6,449 bases of DNA from Methanosarcinaceae archaeon (GTDB taxonomy: Archaea > Halobacteriota > Methanosarcinia > Methanosarcinales > Methanosarcinaceae): positions 1-6,449 of the forward strand of contig JAGAEB010000184.1 of the NCBI GenBank assembly GCA_017613335.1, in the 5' to 3' direction. The position numbers and the translations under genes are program-made. Numbering within the stretch: the stretch's first letter is position 1; each line of letters starts with the position of its first letter. The notes under the pieces were generated by a model. It saw nothing but the letters and a program-made list of their open reading frames with translations. It did no database searches and was not told where the DNA came from. Shown piece by piece: positions 1 through 4,990 of this stretch.

Positions 1-144
1 GCAGACAGTGCAGGCGGTGCAGACAGTGCAGGCGGTGCAGACAGTGCAGGCGGTGCAGACAGTGCAGGCGGTGCAGACAGTGCAGGCGGTGCAGACAGTG
101 CAGGCGGTGCAGACAGTGCAGGCGGTGCAGACAGTACAGACGGA
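1..144. repeat. 18-bp tandem repeat (minisatellite), cut by left edge
   Basis: Seven identical copies of GCAGACAGTGCAGGCGGT fill 1-126. An eighth copy at 127-144 has three G/T-to-A changes. The array begins at the first base, so the true copy number is unknown. Each unit is two diverged 9-mers (GCAGACAGT / GCAGGCGGT), which suggests an older 9-bp repeat. The unit is six codons long and has no stop in any frame, so all six frames are open. The array starts 2 bp beyond the stop codon of the NAD kinase fusion, where its 3' UTR would lie. Perfect identity between copies indicates recent expansion or homogenisation. Plus frame 1 reads (ADSAGG)n and could be the tail of a repeat protein entering from the left; this is unproven. 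Confidence 0.97.
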
Positions 145-146
145 TC

Positions 147-1886
147 TTATTGGAGTTTCCGGTGGACCTTGTCGAAAAAGATCGCGTCGGAGACTCTGAC
201 GAAGCGGGCCGGGTAACGGGAGCGGCGGATCGTGACGACGTCGTTTCCGGTGATGTGGCGATCGACGGGGTTTTCTTCCGTTGAGATGTCGCTGAGGACC
301 GTTTTTCCGTCCACGACGAGGACGGCGGTTTTTTTGCTTTCCTTGACGCGGATGGTGATCTCGTTGTCGAACGGGATGATCCAGGGGCGCGAGGACAGTT
401 TGAACGGCGCGAGCGGAACGATCTCGACGGCGTCGACGTCCGGGGAAATGATCGGGCCGCCGGCGCTCATGGCATAGGCCGTCGATCCTGTCGGCGTGGC
501 AAAGACGATGCCGTCGGCGCGGACTTCGTTGAGGAGCGTTCCGTTGACGAAGATCTCGAAGGTGATGATCTTGGCCTGAAGAGATGAGATCGCCACGACT
601 TCATTGATGGAATTCTGGACGAACCGGCCGTTGACGGAAAGTTCGAGGCGCGGTCTTTCGTCATAGACGAAGCCGCGGATGAGATGGCTGATGACATCGA
701 TCGCGTTTTCCGGGTCGACATCGGCGAGGAAGCCGACTGTTCCCATGTGGATGCCGATGATCGGGATCGGTTTTTTCATCTTGGCGATGTTGCGCAGGAT
801 CGTGCCGTCGCCGCCGATGGAAATGACAAGATCGACGTGTTCTTCTTCCATCTTCGAGACGGAAATGCCGCGTTCATCCATGCCGAGCAGTCTGGCCGGC
901 GAGGAGGACAGGACGACGTCGACCTGATCGCCGAACGTATCGACGATCTTTCTGACCATGTCAAGCGCGTCTTTGTTGTCGCATCTGGAAACGACGGCGA
1001 TCTTGGAGACTTTTCCTTTGTAATAGTAAAGTTCACTGCGGCAGGGGATCTCGTCATAGGAGATGAGGTCGAGGATGTCCTGATGGACGACGCCGTTTGA
1101 GGCGACCAGATTGACCGGCTTGACGAGATTGTCCGGAAGCGCCAGGTTGCAGCCGAATCCGTCGGAAACGCTGCCGCCGGCTTCTCTGACGATGAGCTGT
1201 CCGGCAGCGATGTCGACAAGACGCAGAGCGCTCCTGACATCGATGAAGGCGTCGATCTTGCCTGCGGCGACATAGGACAGTTCCAGGGCAACGCTGCCGA
1301 GGATGCGGATCTTGCGCACGCGCGAGCAGATCTTTCCCGCCCGGTCTTTGTCGTGGCGGTAGCCGTAGGCGCTTATCGTGAGTTCTTTGATGAGCGAGAC
1401 AGAGGATGACCTGATCTTTTCGCCGTTCATCAGGGCGCCTTTTCCTTCATAGGCGAAAAATTCGTCCCCGTTGGCAAGATTCCGGATGTAGCCGCAGAAA
1501 ATGTCCGTCAGATCTGGTTTTGCAAAAGCGATCGAGATGCTGTAGAACGGGATGCCCGTGACGGCGTTGTTCGTCCCGTCGAGCGGATCGAGGATGACGG
1601 AAAATTCCGGGTCTTCGCCGATGATCTTTTCACCGATCTCTTCGCTGATGATGCGCATCGGATGGCCGAATTCCTCGAACAGGCGGATCGCCTCGTTCTC
1701 GGCGATGAGATCGATCCGCTTCGTGTCCGTACCGTCCGCTCCGATGAACATGAAGTCATCCGCTTCTTCTTTTCCGATGATCGTGTCGACGGCTTTCTTG
1801 GTCCCTTCGGCGACTTTCCGCGCGAGCGCGAGAAGCGATTCCTCAGAGAGAAAATCCGGACGGGAAATATTATCAGGATCAGTCAT
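147..1886 (-). CDS. Bifunctional NADP phosphatase (IMPase-like) / NAD kinase fusion
   Basis: This 579-residue protein joins two enzymes of opposing direction. Residues 1 to about 275 form an inositol-monophosphatase/FBPase-like domain. It has the acidic pair EE at 82-83, the metal-binding DPLDGT at 100-105 and the C-terminal VDIAAG (D225). From about residue 293 it is an ATP-NAD kinase with GGDGT at 358-362, NE at 428-429 and DGI...PTGSTAYAMSAGGP at 458-478. The Methanocaldococcus jannaschii homologue MJ0917 has the same architecture, similar length and both NAD kinase and NADP phosphatase activities. By analogy this cytosolic enzyme would set the NAD/NADP balance. The start at 1886 is chosen because AGAAGG lies 7 nt upstream and a TATA-like box further up. 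The frame stays open to 2198, but that extension is low-complexity F/P/L-rich translation of a polypurine tract and is not credible. All key motifs are intact. Confidence 0.95.
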   Translation of the reverse strand: MTDPDNISRPDFLSEESLLALARKVAEGTKKAVDTIIGKEEADDFMFIGADGTDTKRIDLIAENEAIRLFEEFGHPMRIISEEIGEKIIGEDPEFSVILDPLDGTNNAVTGIPFYSISIAFAKPDLTDIFCGYIRNLANGDEFFAYEGKGALMNGEKIRSSSVSLIKELTISAYGYRHDKDRAGKICSRVRKIRILGSVALELSYVAAGKIDAFIDVRSALRLVDIAAGQLIVREAGGSVSDGFGCNLALPDNLVKPVNLVASNGVVHQDILDLISYDEIPCRSELYYYKGKVSKIAVVSRCDNKDALDMVRKIVDTFGDQVDVVLSSSPARLLGMDERGISVSKMEEEHVDLVISIGGDGTILRNIAKMKKPIPIIGIHMGTVGFLADVDPENAIDVISHLIRGFVYDERPRLELSVNGRFVQNSINEVVAISSLQAKIITFEIFVNGTLLNEVRADGIVFATPTGSTAYAMSAGGPIISPDVDAVEIVPLAPFKLSSRPWIIPFDNEITIRVKESKKTAVLVVDGKTVLSDISTEENPVDRHITGNDVVTIRRSRYPARFVRVSDAIFFDKVHRKLQ

Positions 1887-1893
1887 GATTTTG

Positions 1894-1935
1894 CCTTCTT
1901 TTGGCGTAATTTCAGGATATTCCGTAATAAATATT
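1894..1935 (-). promoter_or_regulatory. Probable promoter and ribosome-binding site of the NAD kinase fusion
   Basis: On the minus strand, AATATTTATT (1935-1926) resembles an archaeal TATA box. A transcription start about 25 nt downstream would fall near 1900-1904. AGAAGG (1899-1894), 7 nt before the ATG at 1886, is a partial Shine-Dalgarno sequence and supports that start. If correct, the gene has its own promoter and is not simply read through from the regulator upstream. Positions are inferred from spacing only. Confidence 0.5.
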
Positions 1936-1940
1936 GTGAC

Positions 1941-2215
1941 GGCAGGCGGCAGGCGGCAGGCCGGAAAAGGAGACATCGGTCCGGCTCCGTGAAAAAAGGC
2001 AGGCGGAAAAGGACAGACAGAAAAACAGGCGGAAAAAAGGGCAGGCAGAAAGAGAGGGCGGAAAAAGGACAGGCTGAAAAAAAGGGCGAAAAAAGGACAG
2101 GCTGAAAAAAAGGGCGGAAAAGGACAGGAAGAAAAACAGAAGAAAAAAAGACAGGGAAAACCGGGCGGAAAAAAGACAGGCAGAAAAAACAGATGCAAAA
2201 AGATGTAAAAAGAGA
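1941..2215. repeat. Polypurine low-complexity repeat tract between genes
   Basis: The plus strand is overwhelmingly A and G; only two T occur in the 120 bases 2041-2160. It starts with three copies of GGCAGGC (1941-1961). It continues as degenerate words such as GGCGGAAAA, GGACAGG, CAGACAG and GGCTGAAAAAAA. No frame on either strand reads like a folded protein; the minus frames give strings of F, P, L, S and C. It lies between the winged-helix gene and the NAD kinase fusion, both read leftward, so transcripts crossing it would be U/C-rich. Archaeal transcription tends to stop in U-rich RNA, so part of it may act as a terminator. The words GCAGGCGG and AGACAG also build the 18-bp repeat at the left edge. 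Confidence 0.85.
2062..2116. repeat. Exact 27-bp direct repeat, 28-bp period
   Basis: Bases 2062-2088 and 2090-2116 are identical over 27 bp and separated by one base. The shared core includes GGACAGGCTGAAAAAAAGGG. This is the only perfect long repeat inside the polypurine tract and points to recent duplication by slippage or unequal exchange. No coding or binding role can be assigned. Confidence 0.9.
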
Positions 2216-2259
2216 AACAGCCTCATAGACCGTTTCCCTCATATCCGGAAAGACCGGAT
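2169..2259 (-). terminator. Hairpin plus U-tracts after the winged-helix gene
   Basis: On the minus strand ATCCGG-TCTTT-CCGGAT (2259-2243) is a perfect 6-bp stem with a 5-nt loop that overlaps the stop codon. Downstream lie repeated T-runs of five or six (2211-2207, 2201-2197, 2189-2184, 2174-2169). U-rich stretches are the main signal for archaeal termination. The hairpin is about 30 nt from the first run, so the T-runs probably matter more than the stem. Confidence 0.5.
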
Positions 2260-2567
2260 CATTGTTCTTCAATCTGTTTTCCCTGTTCTTCAACGGTGCG
2301 GAGGATGTTTTCAAGATTGCGGAAATTCTGTTCCATTGTTTCCATGAATCCTGTGTAGTTGTCACCGAGGACGGCGCCCTGCTGTGACGGTCTGATGAGA
2401 CCGTTCTGTTCAAGGATGCGGAGAGAATATCTGATCTTGTGGACTTCCATGCCGGTCGCATCGGAAAGTTTGAGGATGCCGATAGGACCTCTGGCGGCAA
2501 CGACTTTAAGGACGGCGAGGTGACGCTGAAGAAGATCGAGTTCTGAGACGGCCTGTTCGAAAAGCAT
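2259..2567 (-). CDS. Small winged helix-turn-helix DNA-binding protein
   Basis: A 102-residue soluble protein resembling the short archaeal winged-helix regulators found in methanogens. Residues about 10-69 read as a wHTH domain: a first helix (LDLLQRHLAVLKVVA), a second helix (IGILKLSDATGM, 29-40), a basic recognition helix (EVHKIRYSLRILEQNG, 41-56) and a wing ending near 69. Residues 75-102 form a glutamate/glutamine-rich helix suited to dimerisation. There is no ligand domain, cysteine cluster or membrane segment. The start at 2567 is supported by AGGAG 8 nt upstream. It lies 144 bp downstream of the FAH gene in the same direction, and 372 bp before the NAD kinase fusion. The target is unknown; autoregulation or control of the FAH gene are the simplest possibilities, unproven. 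The exact subfamily needs a profile search. Confidence 0.85.
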   Translation of the reverse strand: MLFEQAVSELDLLQRHLAVLKVVAARGPIGILKLSDATGMEVHKIRYSLRILEQNGLIRPSQQGAVLGDNYTGFMETMEQNFRNLENILRTVEEQGKQIEEQ

Positions 2568-2571
2568 TTTG

Positions 2572-2591
2572 ATATCTCCTTATATCTCCTT
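2572..2591 (-). promoter_or_regulatory. Duplicated Shine-Dalgarno sequence of the winged-helix gene
   Basis: On the minus strand AAGGAGATAT occurs twice back to back (2591-2582 and 2581-2572). The nearer copy puts AGGAG 8 nt before the ATG at 2567, an ideal position. The outer copy is 10 nt further away and would not position a ribosome on this ATG. No alternative start follows it at the right distance, so it may be a simple duplication or a standby or binding site. Confidence 0.75.
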
Positions 2592-2711
2592 TATTCCTGT
2601 GATCGGTTTTGTGATTTTGTCTGTCGGATGAAGCGGAAAATTCCGGAATCTTCTGACCGGGAAGGCAGAATCCGGAAAGCGGAAAAGCAGGATTCCTGTG
2701 AGAAGGATCGT
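2592..2711. other. Gap between FAH and winged-helix genes with a 10-bp palindrome
   Basis: This 120-bp stretch contains ATTCCGGAAT (2640-2649), a perfect palindrome 73 nt upstream of the winged-helix ATG, and the near dyad CAGGA-T-TCCTG (2688-2698). No clear TATA box is visible on the minus strand; an AATTTTC at 2642-2636 is the best weak candidate. The palindrome could be an operator for the adjacent regulator, but related TCCGGA words are common in this genome's intergenic DNA. Confidence 0.3.
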
Positions 2712-3476
2712 TCAGACGACGCGGCTGCTGAGTCTGCCGATCCCCCGGATGTCGATGTCGACGACATCTCCCGGGACGATCTGGCCGATACCGGGCGGCG
2801 TTCCTGTGGCGATGATGTCTCCTTTTTCAAGCGTCATGATCTTCGATATGGCGGAAATGAGTTCAGGGATGCTGAAGATGAATCCGCTCGTCGATGAATC
2901 CTGTCTGACTTCGTTGTTGACGAAAGATCTTATCCGGAGATTTTCCGGGTCGAGATGCGCATCATCAAGATCGGCGGGCGTGACGGCAAAAGGACCGGCC
3001 GGCGCAAAGGTGTCATAGCCTTTGGCACGCGTCCACTGACCTTCGCGCTTCTGGATGTCGCGGGCGGTGACGTCATTGAAGCAGGTAAAGCCTTCGATGA
3101 TGTCTTCATCGTTTTCAATCTCTTCCGGCGTCAGCCCGTGAATGCGTTTTCCGATGATGATGCCCAGTTCCGCTTCGTAATCGACGCGGCTGCTTTCAGG
3201 CGGGCAGACGATCGCATCCCCGTGTCCGATGAGCGCAGACGGCGGTTTCAGGAAAATGAGCGGCTCTGTCGGGAGTTCCATGCCGAGTTCTGCGGCATGG
3301 TCGATGTAATTCAGACCGGCACAGACAATCTTCGTCGGAACGGACGGCGGCAGGATCTGAAGCGCGGAAAGATCGTATTCATCGTCGACATCGATGTATT
3401 CAGGATCAGGAATGACAATGCCGTCGCAGATCTCACCGCGGAATCTGCGGTCGCCGTCTCTGAAATAACCGAACAT
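2712..3476 (-). CDS. Fumarylacetoacetate hydrolase (FAH) family protein
   Basis: A 254-residue cytosolic enzyme of the FAH superfamily (COG0179 type), whose members hydrolyse, decarboxylate or hydrate 2-oxo acids using a divalent metal. Residues 1 to about 45 form the short N-terminal part. The core begins with KIVCAGLNYIDHAAELG (49-65, candidate catalytic H60), then FLKPPSALIG (75-84) and DYEAELGIIIG with E101 and E103 as metal ligands. NDVTARDIQ follows (134-142, third ligand D135), then GYDTFAPAGP (153-162, candidate K152) and TSGFIFSIPELI...MTLEKGDIIATGTPPGIG (196-231). All family motifs are present, so it should be active, but the substrate cannot be read from sequence. The start at 3476 has GGGAG 7 nt upstream; an open extension to 3815 translates promoter DNA and is rejected. 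It is transcribed away from the DUF1638 gene and toward the winged-helix gene. Confidence 0.93.
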   Translation of the reverse strand: MFGYFRDGDRRFRGEICDGIVIPDPEYIDVDDEYDLSALQILPPSVPTKIVCAGLNYIDHAAELGMELPTEPLIFLKPPSALIGHGDAIVCPPESSRVDYEAELGIIIGKRIHGLTPEEIENDEDIIEGFTCFNDVTARDIQKREGQWTRAKGYDTFAPAGPFAVTPADLDDAHLDPENLRIRSFVNNEVRQDSSTSGFIFSIPELISAISKIMTLEKGDIIATGTPPGIGQIVPGDVVDIDIRGIGRLSSRVV

Positions 3477-3483
3477 GAAAAAA

Positions 3484-3488
3484 CTCCC
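3484..3488 (-). promoter_or_regulatory. Ribosome-binding site deciding the FAH gene start
   Basis: GGGAG on the minus strand lies 7 nt before the ATG at 3476. It selects this start over in-frame ATGs up to 3815, and the resulting protein begins where FAH family members usually begin. Confidence 0.75.
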
Positions 3489-3501
3489 GGATGATGTTTG
3501 A

Positions 3502-3597
3502 GTGATGAGAAGGATTGCGTGATGGGAAGGATTGCGTGATGAGAAGGATTGCGTGATGAGAAGGTTGAATGATGAGAAGGTTGAGTGATGAGAATGC
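3502..3597. repeat. Six 16-17-bp direct repeats in the FAH gene leader
   Basis: Plus-strand copies are GTGATGAGAAGGATTGC at 3502-3518, one-mismatch GTGATGGGAAGGATTGC at 3519-3535, and the first again at 3536-3552. Next come 16-bp GTGATGAGAAGGTTGA at 3553-3568 and ATGATGAGAAGGTTGA at 3569-3584, then a truncated copy at 3585-3597. A degenerate GATGATGTTTGA precedes the array. The common core is GATGAGAAGG (CCTTCTCATC on the transcribed strand). There are no spacers, so it is not CRISPR. The array ends about 25 nt downstream of the probable TATA box, so it would begin at the predicted transcription start and fill most of the roughly 120-nt leader. Confidence 0.92.
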
Positions 3598-3618
3598 GTA
3601 AAGAGAACTGAAAGAATG

Positions 3619-3628
3619 ATATAAATAA
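3619..3628 (-). promoter_or_regulatory. Probable TATA box of the FAH gene
   Basis: TTATTTATAT on the minus strand (3628-3619, continuing into C) matches the archaeal box TTTATATA well. Transcription would start near 3597, leaving a leader of about 120 nt that is largely the direct-repeat array. The same bases read TATAAATA on the plus strand, so a rightward start cannot be excluded. Confidence 0.55.
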
Positions 3629-3680
3629 GTATGTCATACCATAGCCTGACACAGAGGAGATGAAAACAGCCGGAAAACAG

Positions 3681-3696
3681 GATGCTGAAAAGCATC
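3681..3696. other. Perfect hairpin with GAAA tetraloop
   Basis: GATGCT-GAAA-AGCATC is a perfect 6-bp stem closed by a GNRA tetraloop if transcribed rightward. It lies between the two divergent TATA boxes, upstream of both predicted transcription starts, so it may be a DNA dyad rather than an RNA element. Confidence 0.5.
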
Positions 3697-3751
3697 GGTA
3701 AAACGAAAAATGAAAGGGACCAAAAAACAGGCGGCGGAAGACCGGGGAAAT

Positions 3752-3768
3752 GTCCGGGATTTCCGGAC
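3752..3768. other. TCCGG-type inverted repeat upstream of the DUF1638 promoter
   Basis: GTCCGG-GATTT-CCGGAC is a perfect 6-bp inverted repeat with a 5-nt spacer, about 30 bp upstream of the predicted DUF1638 TATA box. It could be an activator or repressor site. The same arm design recurs at 2243-2259 and 4816-4833, which argues for a family of dispersed intergenic dyads. Confidence 0.5.
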
Positions 3769-3797
3769 CGCGTGACAGGAAATTGTGACCGGATAAG

Positions 3798-3804
3798 AAT
3801 ATAA
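3798..3804 (+). promoter_or_regulatory. Probable TATA box of the DUF1638 gene (leaderless mRNA)
   Basis: AATATAA is centred 27 nt before the ATG at 3828, the distance usually found between an archaeal TATA box and the first transcribed base. The mRNA would therefore start at or very near the start codon. AGAAGG at 3821-3826 is only 1 nt from the ATG and too close to act as a normal Shine-Dalgarno, which agrees with leaderless initiation. Confidence 0.55.
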
Positions 3805-3827
3805 CAGAAAAACACATATAAGAAGGC

Positions 3828-4670
3828 ATGAAATCGATAGGAATCCTCGCCTGCAGAATGCTTGAAGATGAGATCGTCTATCTGGCGGAGACGGATCCCG
3901 GAATCAGGGAGATCACAGTCATCGGAAACGGCGAGCAGGCCGGTCTGACTGAAAAATTCGATGAGCTCGGCATAAAATATACAGTCGTTCCGGATGTCTC
4001 ATCTCTGAAAGACAGAACGCCGGCCGGACAGGGTGGATCAATGCCGGAACAGTCTTCGGCAGCGGGACAGGATGATGCGGGATTTTCTCTTGTCGTGTGG
4101 GAGCTGGAACTCGGTCTTCATGAGATCCCGAAGACCCTGAAAGAAGCCGTTTATGAAAATATCCGCGCCTTTTCTGAAAAAGTAAACGGCATCATGCTCT
4201 TTTACGGCCTCTGCGGAAACGTCCTCGGAAAAGTCGAAAGCGAATGTTCGACAGCGGACTGCCCGGTCATGGTCCTGAGGGATTATGACAATGAAGTCGT
4301 CGACGACTGCATCGGTGCCACGATCGGCGGCAGAGGACCGTATCTGTCACTTCTGAAAAGTTTCCACGGTGAAGGAACATTCATCTTTACGCCGATGTAC
4401 GCCGCAACAACGGAAGAATTCTTCGAATACAGCCGGGACAGAAAGGGTCTGACCGAAGAAGAAATGTATGAAATGAATCAGTTCATGTTCGATGAATGCA
4501 ACTACAAACATGTCGGGAATCTGGAAACGGGTCTCCATTATACGAAAAACGTCGAAGAGAACATCAAAAGATTCGCAGACAAATATCACTTCGATGTCAT
4601 TCCGCTCTCCGGCGGAAGTCAGGATCTTTTCGTCGAAAACTTCAGAAGACTTAAAGAAGCAGTCCTCTGA
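3828..4670 (+). CDS. DUF1638 family protein
   Basis: A 280-residue soluble protein of the DUF1638 family, which is frequent in methanogens; no biochemical role can be assigned from sequence. It opens with KSIGILACRMLEDEIVYLA (2-20) and a Rossmann-like alternation of strands and helices. The conserved part includes LVVWELELGLHEIP (88-101), GIMLFYGLCGNVLGKVE (121-137) and the R...DDCIGATIGGRGPYL stretch (151-172). Six cysteines lie at 9, 129, 140, 145, 161 and 224; C129 and C161 sit in the most family-like motifs and could bind a metal or cofactor (inference). Residues 62-84 are a Gly/Ser/Gln/Pro-rich, probably disordered insert. The start is fixed by the family-like N-terminus and a TATA box 27 nt upstream. 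It is divergent from the FAH gene, is followed by a strong terminator, and so forms a single-gene transcript. Confidence 0.85.
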   Translation: MKSIGILACRMLEDEIVYLAETDPGIREITVIGNGEQAGLTEKFDELGIKYTVVPDVSSLKDRTPAGQGGSMPEQSSAAGQDDAGFSLVVWELELGLHEIPKTLKEAVYENIRAFSEKVNGIMLFYGLCGNVLGKVESECSTADCPVMVLRDYDNEVVDDCIGATIGGRGPYLSLLKSFHGEGTFIFTPMYAATTEEFFEYSRDRKGLTEEEMYEMNQFMFDECNYKHVGNLETGLHYTKNVEENIKRFADKYHFDVIPLSGGSQDLFVENFRRLKEAVL

Positions 4671-4750
4671 CCGGCGGAAAAGACGAACGTGCGATCGTCC
4701 CGCATGAGACCTGAAGACAATAAGACGAAGGACAGGCCTGTCAGAGCCTG

Positions 4751-4805
4751 CGCGGCCGCAAAGAGTCCGGATGACGCGGCCGCGATTCTTTTTTATGATT
4801 TTTTT
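4751..4805 (+). terminator. Strong hairpin/U-tract terminator of the DUF1638 gene
   Basis: CGCGGCCGC (4751-4759) and GCGGCCGCG (4776-4784) form a perfect 9-bp all-GC stem with a 16-nt loop. Runs of six T (4789-4794) and seven T (4799-4805) follow immediately. This is the layout of a classical intrinsic terminator, about 80 nt after the DUF1638 stop. Both arms contain an exact 8-bp GCGGCCGC palindrome. Confidence 0.85.
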
Positions 4806-4898
4806 CCCCGGGTATTTCCGGATCCGGCCGGAAGAGGATACGGCGGAAAAATGCATACGCAGAAGACGGCAGTTTTCGGGTGTTTCCCCGGAAAGAAT

Positions 4899-4912
4899 AA
4901 TACGATTGTATT
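4899..4912. promoter_or_regulatory. AATAC-GATT-GTATT dyad, candidate operator
   Basis: A perfect 5-bp inverted repeat with a 4-bp spacer lies 79 nt upstream of the RHH protein's ATG and about 50 bp upstream of its predicted TATA box. It is flanked by imperfect GGAAA...TTTTCC arms that lengthen the symmetry. RHH proteins often bind short inverted or direct repeats near their own promoters, so autoregulation is possible. The site is short enough to occur by chance. Confidence 0.25.
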
Positions 4913-4954
4913 TTCCTGCGGCATTCGTGCTGCGATACTTACAAAAACAACAAT

Positions 4955-4966
4955 TTTTACTAAATA
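4955..4966 (+). promoter_or_regulatory. Probable TATA box of the RHH gene (leaderless mRNA)
   Basis: TTTTACTAAATA ends in TAAATA centred about 27 nt before the ATG at 4991, inside a strongly AT-rich stretch. No Shine-Dalgarno is visible; the bases before the ATG are TTAATTTTTTC. This fits a transcript that starts at or beside the start codon, as for the DUF1638 gene. Confidence 0.5.
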
Positions 4967-4990
4967 CAGAAAATAAAATTTAATTTTTTC

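Larger units (their letters stand above)
4671..4990. other. 320-bp intergenic region between DUF1638 and RHH genes
   Basis: No gene is supported here; open frames lack ribosome sites and family-like sequence. It holds CCGGCGGAAAA directly after the DUF1638 stop (4671-4681) and the 12-bp palindrome GACAGGCCTGTC (4731-4742). After these come the terminator (4751-4805), TTCCGG-ATCCGG-CCGGAA (4816-4833), the dyad AATAC-GATT-GTATT (4899-4912) and the AT-rich promoter of the RHH gene (about 4940-4990). The GC-rich left half and AT-rich right half divide the terminator and promoter territories cleanly. Confidence 0.7.

Noticed and set aside
8..199. Plus-strand frame reading a QTVQAV repeat with an ATG-like start
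   Set aside because: The start and body come only from the 18-bp repeat, with no ribosome site; the (ADSAGG)n frame is the more protein-like reading.
1887..2198. In-frame N-terminal extension of the NAD kinase fusion, F/P/L-rich and resembling a membrane segment
   Set aside because: It is the translation of the complementary strand of the polypurine tract, the same character appears in other minus frames, and a better start with a ribosome site exists at 1886.
2592..2711. A distinct promoter for the winged-helix gene
   Set aside because: No convincing TATA box at the right distance; co-transcription with the FAH gene remains as likely.
3502..3597. Direct repeats as a CRISPR array
   Set aside because: Units abut with no unique spacers and are only 16-17 bp long.
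3660..3701. 13-codon open frame (MKTAGKQDAEKHR) just after GAGGAG, possible leader peptide
   Set aside because: The purine stretch touches the ATG, too close to work as a Shine-Dalgarno, and the region lies upstream of the predicted DUF1638 transcription start.
3477..3829. N-terminal extensions in two minus frames upstream of the FAH gene
   Set aside because: They translate the direct repeats and promoter DNA. The family-like protein begins at 3476 with GGGAG 7 nt upstream.
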